From DATACQ01 sp036555515 (GTDB taxonomy: Bacteria > Desulfobacterota > Binatia > UBA9968), in NCBI GenBank assembly GCA_036555515.1, contig DATBLC010000161.1, positions 1 to 64,000 on the forward strand: a DNA stretch of 64,000 bases, read 5' to 3'. Positions 1 to 8,943 of the stretch are shown here, one piece after another (within the stretch, counting starts at the first letter, position 1; the number at the start of each line of letters is the position of its first letter). The notes beneath the pieces are model-generated. The model saw nothing but the letters and a program-made list of their open reading frames with translations, searched no databases and was not told the origin of the DNA. The position numbers and the translations under genes were made by a program.

Positions 1-140
1 GGCCACCACCCCGTCCTCTCCATAGGTGGAAATGCCCGCCGGCAGGGCCTGAAAACAACCTTTGCGCTCCTGTGCCCGCGCTCTCCAGGTCTCACCCCTC
101 GGTCGCTGTTTGGTTACTTAATTGTGGACTCCTTAATAAC
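1..140. repeat. Dispersed repeat R1, copy 1 (cut by window edge)
   Basis: This stretch matches 11963-12102 in the same orientation with three mismatches that I count in 140 bases. The match begins at the first base of the window, so the element may extend further left. It ends sharply at CCTTAATAAC, after which the two copies diverge. It holds no convincing gene. In copy 2 the same sequence forms the end of a coding region. Origin unknown; it could be a non-autonomous mobile element or a recombination scar. Confidence 0.85.
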
Positions 141-145
141 GTCCA

Positions 146-161
146 GTAAGCATTTACTTAC
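146..161. promoter_or_regulatory. Putative TetR operator, downstream copy
   Basis: The 16-mer GTAAGCATTTACTTAC has 5-bp inverted arms (GTAAG/CTTAC) around a 6-bp centre. A near-identical copy lies at 874-889, just upstream of the tetR start codon, so the pair brackets the regulator gene. TetR proteins bind palindromes of this size. The assignment rests on symmetry, duplication and position only. Confidence 0.5.
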
Positions 162-175
162 AACCTCGCAAAGCT

Positions 176-865
176 TCAGCTCGTTAGCAACGCTAACGCC
201 TTAGGATTGTAATAGCGCTGAATCGCCCTTTCTTTCAGCCCAAGCCCGCGTAGAGCGAACCAGGTTGCTTGCTCAACGAGTTCTTCCCTAGACACCTTGT
301 AATTGATCGCCGGAACTTTAGGACGCAAATGAAGCATCAGGGAAAACGCGACATGCTGCACAAGCCAAACGCCTAGATGGGCGCGCAATGGCAAAAACTT
401 CATATCGCGGGCGCGTACCGCTTCGTTTAGACAGGCTTGGAATTTTTGAATCCAGGCCGACGCGTATTTCCTATGAGTTAACCGCACGAACTCGCCGTCG
501 TCGAGCAGGCTGCGCACGAGCAACGTGTTGAATGCCGGGCGGTGAAAATCGCCCGCCCGCCCCTGAACATAGCCGGAGATAACGAAGTGCACCATGATTA
601 CGAGCGTTGAGGCCGAGGCTTGGAGGGCGAGAATGCGCTTGTACTCAGCGAAGGTCGGGCCGTTCGCGCATGCATCCAACATCGCCGCGTAAAGGGACTC
701 TTTGCTGGGGAAGTATCTGTAGAGCAACGCTTCCGAAACCCGTGCCGATTGCGCCAGGTCTCGAGTTGTCGTGCCGTCAAAACCCTTCTCAGCAAAAACA
801 TCGCGAACCGCGTTAACGATATCCCGGCGCCGCTCCGCCGCCGAAAGCCGTATAGTCTGCTTCAT
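176..865 (-). CDS. TetR/AcrR-family transcriptional regulator
   Basis: A 229-residue protein. The N-terminal HTH domain is clear (residues about 8-60), with the family's typical FAEKGFDGTTTRDLA and ALLYRYFPSKESLY segments. The C-terminal ligand-binding half is all-helical and gives no clue to the effector. The start is the ATG at 865, followed directly by MKQTIRLSAAERRRDI. The operator-like palindrome at 874-889 lies 9 bases upstream of the start codon, so autorepression is likely. The downstream gene on this strand is a peptidase's neighbour only by position; the true target may lie left of the window, where the second operator copy points. Confidence 0.9.
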   Translation of the reverse strand: MKQTIRLSAAERRRDIVNAVRDVFAEKGFDGTTTRDLAQSARVSEALLYRYFPSKESLYAAMLDACANGPTFAEYKRILALQASASTLVIMVHFVISGYVQGRAGDFHRPAFNTLLVRSLLDDGEFVRLTHRKYASAWIQKFQACLNEAVRARDMKFLPLRAHLGVWLVQHVAFSLMLHLRPKVPAINYKVSREELVEQATWFALRGLGLKERAIQRYYNPKALALLTS

Positions 866-873
866 GCCAAGAA

Positions 874-889
874 GTTAGCATTTACTTAC
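874..889. promoter_or_regulatory. Putative TetR operator in its own upstream region
   Basis: GTTAGCATTTACTTAC differs by one base from the palindrome at 146-161. It sits immediately before the tetR start, where a bound repressor would block initiation. Function is inferred. Confidence 0.55.
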
Positions 890-982
890 ATCGGCATCAA
901 TCCGCCGGCGACAAGCGGAAAAAATTAGCAGCAGACAAAAGACGGCGGGTTAAACAGGAAATCAGCGGGCTTCTACGGGGTC

Positions 983-1037
983 CGTTCAAATCGATCAAAA
1001 CATCTTGAACAGCTTGAACGGTTTGATCGGCTTGAGC
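983..1037. repeat. 9-bp phased TTGAAC array with inverted half
   Basis: TTGAAC-like hexamers start at 1005, 1014, 1023 (TTGATC) and 1032 (TTGAGC), an exact 9-base period. The left part (983-1000) carries the same motif on the other strand. CCGTTCAA and CGATCAAA are followed by their complements TTGAACGG and TTTGATCG in the same order, so two interleaved stems are possible. It lies just past the stop codon of the aminopeptidase. Confidence 0.6.
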
Positions 1038-1042
1038 GTTAA

Positions 1043-3589
1043 CTAGGACCGAAGCAGTTCCCGCCAGCGCTGCTGCGACGCTACCGCGATGCGTAGCCTC
1101 TCCAGATGCTGCTCCATCTGCTTGGTGCCTTGCTTCACCGGATGCTCGGCAAAAAATTGTTTCACGTCGGCTTCAAGCTCCGGCTTGACCAGGCCGATAA
1201 TGCCTTCGCACATGCGCGGGATGGCATTATCGGGATATTGGCGCGTCATTTCGTCCCAATGGGCTTTCAGGAACGTCCATGCTTTCTCGCGCGCGTCTTT
1301 GTTCAAGAGAACGCCGCGCATCAAGTAGGGCGAGTTCTGGGTACGCACTTCACCGCTGACGGTCATCTTCAACGTCCGGTCGATCAATTCCGACTGGCGA
1401 AAGGCGCCGAGAACGAAGAGATAGCGCGTCTCTTCCTGTGGGGTTTTAGCGCTTTTATATCTGCTGTAGAATTTTTCGAAATCGGCCGCGTTGCCGGTGT
1501 GGGCAACGATCGCCACCAATGCCGGGACCAGGTTCCGATCTACCGCCTCGGCGTCAATTTCATAGCGGGCGTACAAGTCGCGCGCTTGCTCCTGGCAATT
1601 TTGGTCTTCAGCCACGGTGCCGAGGGCCGCGACCAGGTCGCCGCGGAGTTGGCTGACCAGCGCCGGCTCCCCTTCCTTCGGCGTCCAGCCCAGACGCTCC
1701 AGCGCCGGGCGCAGCACGCCGCGCAGCCGCTCTGCAAGAGCGACGCACTGCGGATCTTCGAGGATGCGCCGCAGGTGATGAAACGAACCGATTAGCGTGG
1801 TCCAGACATTGATGTCGCTTTCGTCGCGCAATAAATCGACGAGGTCCAGGTACTCCGGCAGCGGTGTCAGGCCCGCCAATGTCGCCGCCCAGCTGTCGTT
1901 CACCAGTCCGAAGCGTTCCACTGCCGAGAGATTCGCTTGCAGCCCTCGTTTAAGCGCGTCCAGCAACTCGCGACTGTAGCTCACGCGGTAAAAGCCATGC
2001 GCGCCGGCGTTGACGACCGCCCACTCGATATCGTCAGGCAACTCAAGACGCAGCTCACGGTCGGTGAGCAGCAACGTCTTTTGCACGACACCGCCTTTGG
2101 TGCCCGCGCGCACAAATAGCGGCGCGTGATATTTGCGGTCCGGAATGTCGCCGTCCTGTAGGTAGCGAAAGAGGCGTTGAGCAACCACAAGATTGGCTCC
2201 GTCCAGCTCAACCCTGATTAGCGGATAGCCGGGCTGAAAAATCCAGCTGTCCATCAGGGCCCGCACCGGCTGCTTGGTGGAATCTTCGAGCGCGTCCCAG
2301 AGATCCGTGGTTTCGGCATTGGCGTACTCGTGGCGTTTTAAATACAAACGAATGCCGTCGCGAAACGCTTCCGCGCCGAGATATTGCTCCAGCATGCGCA
2401 GCACGGACGCGCCCTTCTCGTAGGTGAGCACGTCGAACATGCCTGCGGCTTCTTCGGGTTTTTCCACAGGAAATTCGATGGGCCGCGTGCTCTTGAGACC
2501 ATCGACCTGCATCGCCGCGGCGCGCGAAATCGTAAAGCTGTCCCAGCGCCTCCACTCCGGCTTCCAGGCGTCCACCGCGAGCATCTCCATGAAAGTCGCG
2601 AACGCTTCGTTCAGCCAAAGGCCGTTCCACCATTTCATCGTCACCAGGTCGCCGAACCACATATGGGCGTTCTCATGGGACACCACATCGGCAACCCGCT
2701 CGAGCTCGGCGCGCGTTGCTTTGGCACCGTCAACGAGCAGAGCCGTTTCGCGAAACGTGATGGCGCCCAGGTTTTCCATGGCGCCGGAGGCAAAGTCCGG
2801 GATGGCGATCAGATCCAGCTTGTCGCCAGGATAGGAAATGCCGTAGTAGCGGCTGAAATGTTCCAGAGAAGCTTTGCCGATCTCCAGCGCGAAACCGGCA
2901 AGATGTTTTTTCCCGGGCACTGCGATGACCCGCAGCGGCGCATTGCCAACCATCACAGGCTCCGTGGCCTCGAACTCGCCCACGATGAAGGCGACGAGAT
3001 AGGTGGACATTTTGATGCTGTCGGCGAACACGACTTCTTTCTTGCCGGTATCGGCTATAGGAGCTTCGCGAACCACCCGCGCGTTGGAAATTGCCGTCAA
3101 CCCTTGATCGACCACCAGCGTGACCTGGAAGACCGCTTTGAATGCCGGCTCATCCCAGCAGGGAAACGCGCGGCGGGCGTCGGTCGATTCGAACTGCGTC
3201 GAAGCCAGCGGCTTGTCGTTGCCATTGGCGTCTTTGTAGGTGCTTCGGTAAAAACCGTGCAGCTTGTCGTTTAAGATGCCGGAAAATCTAATCGCCAGCT
3301 TTAAGCTCCCGGCGGCCAGCCGCTCGGGAAAAATGAAAACCGCCTGCTCGTTCTCGCCGTCCAACGTCACGGTGCCAGCAAGCGTTTTGCCGTCTGCTCC
3401 TGTCGCCGCCACCGCATGGAATTCCAGCTCGGCGGCATTGAGAACGATCTCGCGCACCGGTTCGTGAATATTTACCGAGACGGTTTCTTCGCCGGTGAAG
3501 GTCCAGGTCGTCAAATCGGGCGTCAGCCGAATTTGATAGCGCTCCGGCGTCACGGTCGCAGGCAATCGATGGGATCTTTTTACGGCCAT
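1043..3589 (-). CDS. M1-family zinc aminopeptidase
   Basis: An 848-residue metallopeptidase of the puromycin-sensitive/ERAP type that removes N-terminal residues from peptides. The exopeptidase signature GAMEN is at residues 269-273. The zinc site is HENAH (305-309) with the third ligand Glu at about 328 in WLNEAF. The C-terminal half is the helical ERAP1_C-like domain. There is no signal peptide, so a cytoplasmic role in peptide turnover is likely. Length and motif order fit a complete enzyme. The gene appears monocistronic; the TetR gene downstream on the same strand is separated by about 180 bases. Its exact substrate preference cannot be read from sequence. Confidence 0.95.
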   Translation of the reverse strand: MAVKRSHRLPATVTPERYQIRLTPDLTTWTFTGEETVSVNIHEPVREIVLNAAELEFHAVAATGADGKTLAGTVTLDGENEQAVFIFPERLAAGSLKLAIRFSGILNDKLHGFYRSTYKDANGNDKPLASTQFESTDARRAFPCWDEPAFKAVFQVTLVVDQGLTAISNARVVREAPIADTGKKEVVFADSIKMSTYLVAFIVGEFEATEPVMVGNAPLRVIAVPGKKHLAGFALEIGKASLEHFSRYYGISYPGDKLDLIAIPDFASGAMENLGAITFRETALLVDGAKATRAELERVADVVSHENAHMWFGDLVTMKWWNGLWLNEAFATFMEMLAVDAWKPEWRRWDSFTISRAAAMQVDGLKSTRPIEFPVEKPEEAAGMFDVLTYEKGASVLRMLEQYLGAEAFRDGIRLYLKRHEYANAETTDLWDALEDSTKQPVRALMDSWIFQPGYPLIRVELDGANLVVAQRLFRYLQDGDIPDRKYHAPLFVRAGTKGGVVQKTLLLTDRELRLELPDDIEWAVVNAGAHGFYRVSYSRELLDALKRGLQANLSAVERFGLVNDSWAATLAGLTPLPEYLDLVDLLRDESDINVWTTLIGSFHHLRRILEDPQCVALAERLRGVLRPALERLGWTPKEGEPALVSQLRGDLVAALGTVAEDQNCQEQARDLYARYEIDAEAVDRNLVPALVAIVAHTGNAADFEKFYSRYKSAKTPQEETRYLFVLGAFRQSELIDRTLKMTVSGEVRTQNSPYLMRGVLLNKDAREKAWTFLKAHWDEMTRQYPDNAIPRMCEGIIGLVKPELEADVKQFFAEHPVKQGTKQMEQHLERLRIAVASQQRWRELLRS

Positions 3590-4110
3590 GGTATTTACCT
3601 CAGTCGGCTAGAAAAATTGACGGAATGATGTGCGCATATAGGCACCCATTAATCGTACCGTCAGCGCCGCGGTAACTCAACGATTAGCGTTTTTAGGGCA
3701 ACGGCAAAGTCAGTTTCATTGCTGACTTGAATTCGCAACTCTCGTTTGTCCAAAGATCCCACCCTATCCACGCAAGCAACCCGATGTCATGCTGAGCGCC
3801 GGACTGTGTGAAAACTCCGTTCACGGTTCCCTTCGGCGTCGCTCAGGGCCAGCTGGCTCACCACGAACGGATGTCAGACATTGCAAATCAAGCATTTAGC
3901 CGTTCGCCCAGCTTCGTCGAAGGGCTCCTAAAGAGTTTCCACACAGTCTGGCAAAGCGCAGCATCTCTTATTTTCAGTGGTTACGAAGTAGAGATTCTTC
4001 GGCTATCGCGTCAGAATAACATTACGACACAGCCTCTTTTCAAAGGGAAGGGAGATTTAGCGGGATCTCTAATCTGCTCAGCCGACTTTGACGCGACTCC
4101 TGCCCTCACT
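3590..4110. other. Intergenic region with inverted-repeat element
   Basis: No supported gene. The right part of the aminopeptidase upstream region holds its presumed promoter, which I could not place. Bases 3802-3948 are a terminal-inverted-repeat element. Bases 4031-4070 are a purine-rich stretch resembling the repeat near 21440-21535. The ORF across 3808-4146 is the element read through and is not supported. Confidence 0.6.
3802..3948 (+). repeat. 147-bp MITE-like element, family T1 copy 1
   Basis: The left end GACTGTGTGAAAACTC (3802-3817) and right end GAGTTTCCACACAGTC (3933-3948) are inverted repeats with one mismatch. A second copy of the same length lies in opposite orientation at 11588-11734 and matches along its whole length. 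No transposase is encoded, as expected for a miniature non-autonomous element. Confidence 0.8.
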
Positions 4111-5427
4111 TTACCCGGCAACCTGTGGCGAGGTTTCGGATTGTAGCGCGGCGGTTTTGATATTCCAGGGTTTGATCAAGAGTGCGGTCAAAAGAGCCGA
4201 CACGGAAAGCGTCGCGAACACCCCCCAAAGCACAGCGTTATAGCTCTGAGTTTGATCGTAGAGGTATCCCGCGATCACCGGGCCAAGCGCGCTGCCCCAC
4301 ATATAGATGAAGGTCATGTTGCCGCGGATGGTCGCAAAGTGTTTGCGTCCGAAAAAATCGCCGTTGGTCGCCCAGGTTAGCGGGAAAGCGGCATCGAGGG
4401 TAGAAAACAAGATCGCGAACAGCCAGAGCGCGACCGCGGATTCGCCGGACGACAAAATCAAGATGGCGCTCATGGGTAGCGCCATCCAGAGCGAGAGGAG
4501 CCGCGGCTTGTTCACGCGGTCGGCGATCCAGCCCAAAAAGAAATGGAAGAACAAATTGAGCAGCGCGAAGGCGCTGAGCAGAAGGGCGGCGCGCTCCTGA
4601 GTCATTCCCCTCCACACCATGATCGGAATGAAGTGAACCATCATCGTGCTCTGAGTTCCCACCCGCGCAAGCATCGAGAGAGCCAACGACCAGAACGCCA
4701 AGGTCTTAAGCGCATCGCTGGCAGTCACATCGGGGGCGGCAAATTGTGGCAACGCGGGGTTACCGCGGGACGAAGTAGAAACATTACTCGCCGGCGGCTC
4801 GCCATCAGGACGAAGGCCGATGCTCTCGGGTGAACGCCTGACTTTTAGGCTGAGCGGCAGGCAAACAGTAAGAAAAATGCAGCCAACCCAAAAGGCGCCC
4901 CAACGCCAGCCCCAAGTGTTGACCGCGGCCGCCAAGAGAGGCGTAATCAACGTTCCACCCACCGTCACCGCGGCGCCAACCACGGTCATCGCCCGCGCCC
5001 GCCGGCGAATGAACCAGTTATTCGCCACAACCATCGGGGTCTGAATGAAACCGGCTGAATAGGCCAGAGAAATCAGGCCCAAATAAACCGCCAGAAATCC
5101 TAAGTAGCCGTTCACCCACGAGAGCGAAATATAGCCGACGCCGGCCAGAGCCGCCGCTGCGACCATGAGCGGCATGGGGCCGAAGCGGTCGGCGAGATAA
5201 CCGATGAGGGGTGCCTCGATGGCGCCCTCAGCCCGAGCCAACGAAAACGCCAGCGACGTCTGCGCCCGGTTCAAGCCCAGATCTTGGCTCACCGGCAGAA
5301 AAAAGACCGTGAAACCATAACCATGCAGCCCGCCGCCGAACATGCGCATCGCGCTAACGATGCCCACCATGACCCAGCCGTAATACAGCTTAGAAAACCT
5401 TACGGCGATGCGAGAACCAATACTCAT
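4111..5427 (-). CDS. MFS transporter (OxlT/monocarboxylate-like)
   Basis: A 438-residue polytopic membrane protein with about 12 hydrophobic helices and the MFS motif-A-like loop GYLADRFGP near residue 80. The N-terminal segment YYGWVMVGIV is typical of the oxalate/formate and monocarboxylate branch, which suggests an organic acid or similar small substrate. The start ATG at 5427 gives MSIGSRIAVRF before the first helix. It is separate from both neighbours. Direction of transport and substrate are unknown. Confidence 0.85.
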   Translation of the reverse strand: MSIGSRIAVRFSKLYYGWVMVGIVSAMRMFGGGLHGYGFTVFFLPVSQDLGLNRAQTSLAFSLARAEGAIEAPLIGYLADRFGPMPLMVAAAALAGVGYISLSWVNGYLGFLAVYLGLISLAYSAGFIQTPMVVANNWFIRRRARAMTVVGAAVTVGGTLITPLLAAAVNTWGWRWGAFWVGCIFLTVCLPLSLKVRRSPESIGLRPDGEPPASNVSTSSRGNPALPQFAAPDVTASDALKTLAFWSLALSMLARVGTQSTMMVHFIPIMVWRGMTQERAALLLSAFALLNLFFHFFLGWIADRVNKPRLLSLWMALPMSAILILSSGESAVALWLFAILFSTLDAAFPLTWATNGDFFGRKHFATIRGNMTFIYMWGSALGPVIAGYLYDQTQSYNAVLWGVFATLSVSALLTALLIKPWNIKTAALQSETSPQVAG

Positions 5428-5561
5428 CAGTGGCTTGTTACGTGTCAGAGGCTTGAGTCGTGGCCGCTGACAGAGCGAACGGATAGGTCATAAGTATTCA
5501 GGGTTCGGCTTTGGAGTCTGACGCTTACGCGACACCCGAGACTTTAGTCCGCAGCACCCTG

Positions 5562-8114
5562 CTATGCTTCGGCACGCAGAGACTCCAGTGCCGAGCGCCG
5601 AAAGATTCCCCAACATCCCAGGGCGCCCGCGCTTACCGTGACCGCAGTCACCAGCAGCGGAACCACCATCACCGGCGCTCCGGCCACACGCGCAATGGTT
5701 TTAAAAAAGTACAGGCTCAACCCCCAACTTGCCGCGAGTGCAAGTAACGTTCCAGTCACGGCGGCGACCACGCCGACGAAAATATATTCGGCGATCACAC
5801 CGGTGACAATCTGCGATCGTGGCGCGCCCAAGGTGCGAAGCAGGATGCTTTCTTTGATTCGCTGCCCGCGGGTCGACAGAATCGCCCCGGCCAACACCAT
5901 GAAACCCGTCAAGACGGTAAATAGAGCGATGAAACGAATGCCATAGGAAACCCTTGCGAGAATTGCGTTGACGGTGTTCAGGATCAGCGTCAAATCGATC
6001 ACGGAAACGTTGCCGAAACGCTCGACGACTTCGCGCTGGAGCCTCGCCCCCGCTTGAGCGCTTTCGGCGCGCGCTGCGATCACATAAAACTGCGGCGCAG
6101 TCTCTAATACTCCCTCGGGAAACACGACGAAAAAGTTGGGCCGCACGCGCTGCCAGTCCACTTCGCGCAGGTTCGCCACTTGCGTCCGCAACGGAATCCC
6201 CTGGATTTCAAACTCCAGAATATCGCCGATATCCACGCGCAATGTCTCCGCGATGCCCGTTTCAACCGACACCGGAATGGGTTGCGCGTCGCCGTTGACA
6301 CTCCCGCGCCACGCTCCGTGCCAGCTTCCCTTGACGAGTTTCTCGGTGCCGACCAGGCCGTTTCGATATGTCGAACGGTACTCCCGGTTGAGCGCCCACC
6401 GGGGAATCCGCGCCGCGCCGTCGCCGCGCAACTCTTCAACGCGCTTTTCCTTGACCGCGGCAAGCCTCATCGTCACCACCGGCACCTGATCGCTGGGGTG
6501 GATGTTCAGAGCGCGCAGCAGCTGGGCCACCGCTTGCCGCTGGTCCCGTTGAACATCGAACAGCACTAGATTTGGCTCACCGTCGCCGCTCCTTTCCGCC
6601 ACCTGCCGCACCAACTGGTAGCGAATATTATATAGGGTCACCAGCAGAAAAGTGGCCAAACCGACAGCCAGCATGACGGCGGTTGTCTGGTTATTCGGGC
6701 GGTGCAGGCTGGCGAGACCCTGGCGCCAGGGGAAAGGCAAGTAGCCGGGAATTATTTTTCTCAGCAGAGCGGTGAGACCTTTGGCGACGGCCGCGAGGAG
6801 CCCGAAAGCAATCGCCACGCCCCCGGCAAACCACAGACCAAAGGACCAGCTCGCCGTGGTGCTCACGGCAAATCCAACGACGGCGATGGTGATGACGCTG
6901 AACATCAGCCAGCGCAGCGGGTCCTGCCGCCGCTGTTCGGTTTCGTAGGAAGCGCGCAGCGCAAGCATCGGCGAGATGTTTCTCAACGGCAAGAGTGGAA
7001 TCAAAGAAAAGAGCAGAGCCGTGCCCAGACCAACGGCCACACCGGCGGCGATGCCGAGCGGCGCCACTTGCGTGACCGTGGTGACCGGCAGGAAATCCTT
7101 GAGCGCCAACGGCAGTAAAAACTGCAACGCGGAACCCGCGAGCGCGCCGGCGAGAGCGCCGGCACAAGCGATCATGAAGGTTTGCAGCAAGTAAACCAGG
7201 ACAGTTTCGCGGGGTCGCGCGCCAACGCAGCGCAGCACCGCGACCGCGGCGGTTTTGCCTTTAACGTACACGTGAACCCCGCTGGCGATGCCTACGCCAG
7301 AGAGAAGTACGGCGATAAAAACCGCCAGGCGGAGATAACGCGAAAGATTTTCCATGGATGATGCAATACGGGCGGTGCGCCGGCTCACCGTGTCGGCTTC
7401 GAGGCGCAGGCTTTCGAGCCGCGCCGAAATTTTTTGCACGAGCTGGTCTGGGTCTGTGCGGGGGTCCAATTTAAAGAATACCCGGTAACGGACCAGACTC
7501 CCCGTCTGGAGGAGCTTTGTCTGGCCCAGATACTCCATCGGAATATAGATACGCGGGCTGATCAAGGAGAAGGCCAGCGTCTCGCCCGGAATTTTTCGAA
7601 GTTTTCCCGCGATGCGAAACTCCCGCTCGCCGATTTTCAATCCGTCGCCGACCCTCGCATTAAACTGGAGCATTACATTTTCATCTACCAACGCGTTGGC
7701 GCCGCCGCGGAAATCAATTGCCGCCTTGGCCGGCTCCGTTTCCAAAGCTCCGTAGTAGGGAAACCCGCCGGTTATTCCGCGCACCTGGACGAGGCGCGAC
7801 GAACCGGATCCGGGAAAATAAACCATCGACGAAAAGCTGGTCTGGCGCGATTGCTCGCCGCCGATGGAAGCGATCAACGCTTCGTCATCCGGCGAAAAGG
7901 GCTCCCGGCTATCAATGGTCAGATCGGCGCCAAGCAGGCTTTTCGATTGGGCGCGGATACTCGAATGGAGGTTATCGCGAAACGAATAGGCGGTGACGAC
8001 GGAGGCGACACCCAGGACAACGCAAAGCATGGCCAGCAACAGCGGCTTGAGACCGCGCCGCGCGTCGCGCCAGGCCATGCGCCATATCCATCGCTTAAAA
8101 AAGAGGGTGGTCAT
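5562..8114 (-). CDS. FtsX-like ABC permease, YbbP-type
   Basis: About 850 residues using the ATG at 8114 (MTTLFFKRWIWRMAWRDARR); an ATG at 8153 would add 13 residues inside the preceding gene. It has an N-terminal helix, a large periplasmic MacB-like domain, a block of three helices, a central paired helix region, a second periplasmic domain and a terminal three-helix FtsX block. This 10-helix architecture is that of YbbP. It overlaps the end of the ATPase gene by about 20 bases, so the two are coupled. The ATPase and a divergent TesA-like esterase beside it reproduce the E. coli tesA/ybbA-ybbP layout. The cargo is unknown; roles in lipid or envelope handling are inferred for the family. Confidence 0.88.
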   Translation of the reverse strand: MTTLFFKRWIWRMAWRDARRGLKPLLLAMLCVVLGVASVVTAYSFRDNLHSSIRAQSKSLLGADLTIDSREPFSPDDEALIASIGGEQSRQTSFSSMVYFPGSGSSRLVQVRGITGGFPYYGALETEPAKAAIDFRGGANALVDENVMLQFNARVGDGLKIGEREFRIAGKLRKIPGETLAFSLISPRIYIPMEYLGQTKLLQTGSLVRYRVFFKLDPRTDPDQLVQKISARLESLRLEADTVSRRTARIASSMENLSRYLRLAVFIAVLLSGVGIASGVHVYVKGKTAAVAVLRCVGARPRETVLVYLLQTFMIACAGALAGALAGSALQFLLPLALKDFLPVTTVTQVAPLGIAAGVAVGLGTALLFSLIPLLPLRNISPMLALRASYETEQRRQDPLRWLMFSVITIAVVGFAVSTTASWSFGLWFAGGVAIAFGLLAAVAKGLTALLRKIIPGYLPFPWRQGLASLHRPNNQTTAVMLAVGLATFLLVTLYNIRYQLVRQVAERSGDGEPNLVLFDVQRDQRQAVAQLLRALNIHPSDQVPVVTMRLAAVKEKRVEELRGDGAARIPRWALNREYRSTYRNGLVGTEKLVKGSWHGAWRGSVNGDAQPIPVSVETGIAETLRVDIGDILEFEIQGIPLRTQVANLREVDWQRVRPNFFVVFPEGVLETAPQFYVIAARAESAQAGARLQREVVERFGNVSVIDLTLILNTVNAILARVSYGIRFIALFTVLTGFMVLAGAILSTRGQRIKESILLRTLGAPRSQIVTGVIAEYIFVGVVAAVTGTLLALAASWGLSLYFFKTIARVAGAPVMVVPLLVTAVTVSAGALGCWGIFRRSALESLRAEA

Positions 8115-8826
8115 CGGCTTTCGCCACCTTTGTCGTTTCGGAACGGGAACCATCGCCGACGACCCTGCCGCCTTTGAGCGTGATGACGCGACCCGCCTGT
8201 TGGGTCAAATCGCTGTCATGGGTCACAAGCATCAACGTCGTCCCCATCGTCGCGTTGAGCTCGAAAATCAAGCGCACAATCTCACCGGAGGTTTCCGCGT
8301 CGAGGTTGCCCGTGGGCTCGTCGGCGAAAAGAATTTTCGGCCGGTTCATAAAGGCGCGCGCGATGGCGACACGTTGCTGCTCGCCGCCGGAAAGTTGGAC
8401 CGGGTAATGGTCGAGGCGACCCTCGAGACCGACCTGGCTGAGCAGATCCGCGGCACGACTGCGCGCATGATTCTCGCCGCGAATCTCGGCGGGTACCATG
8501 ACGTTCTCCAGCGCCGTCAGGGACGGCAGCAACTGGAAGCTTTGAAAGACAAAACCGACAAACTGGTTACGAATGCGCGCAAGCTCCTCCTCGCCGGCGC
8601 GATGCAAAGCGACGCCGTCGAAGAATATAGATCCGTGGTTGGGCCGTTCCAGACCGGCGCAGATGGCAATCAAAGTCGTTTTCCCGCTCCCCGAGGGGCC
8701 GACGATGGCGCACGTGCTCCCCGTCTCGATGGCGAACGAAACATCGTCGAGGACCTTGAGCGTTTGCGCCCCACTCTTAAAAAGCTTGGTCAAATGCTCT
8801 ACGCTGAGGATCGTGTTCCGGTTCAT
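8095..8826 (-). CDS. ABC transporter ATP-binding protein, LolD/YbbA-type
   Basis: A 243-residue ATPase starting at the ATG at 8826 (MNRNTILSVEHLTKLF). A longer reading frame from 8928 would run into the divergent esterase gene and adds nothing conserved. Walker A is GPSGSGKTT, the signature is LSGGEQQRVAIARAF, and Walker B is ILFADEPTGNLD, all diagnostic of the LolD/MacB/YbbA group. It powers the FtsX-like permease encoded immediately downstream. The ATP sites are intact. Confidence 0.93.
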   Translation of the reverse strand: MNRNTILSVEHLTKLFKSGAQTLKVLDDVSFAIETGSTCAIVGPSGSGKTTLIAICAGLERPNHGSIFFDGVALHRAGEEELARIRNQFVGFVFQSFQLLPSLTALENVMVPAEIRGENHARSRAADLLSQVGLEGRLDHYPVQLSGGEQQRVAIARAFMNRPKILFADEPTGNLDAETSGEIVRLIFELNATMGTTLMLVTHDSDLTQQAGRVITLKGGRVVGDGSRSETTKVAKADDHPLF

Positions 8827-8943
8827 GGTTGATGGCGCACGTCGGCATTGAATCTGCCGGACAAAAATCGGTAGGAAGGAAAAGTCATCGCGTACTTCCA
8901 AAGTAGAATGTTTGAGACCACGACTCAACTCGGCGGTCGAAGA

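Noticed and set aside
2384..3274. A 296-residue open frame on the plus strand opposite the aminopeptidase
   Set aside because: It is antisense to a clear zinc peptidase with intact motifs, is rich in His and Arg as expected from the complement of a GC-rich gene, and has no recognisable domain.
7434..8832. Long plus-strand frames opposite the permease and ATPase genes
   Set aside because: They overlap two proteins with intact Walker and FtsX motifs and show no protein-like composition.
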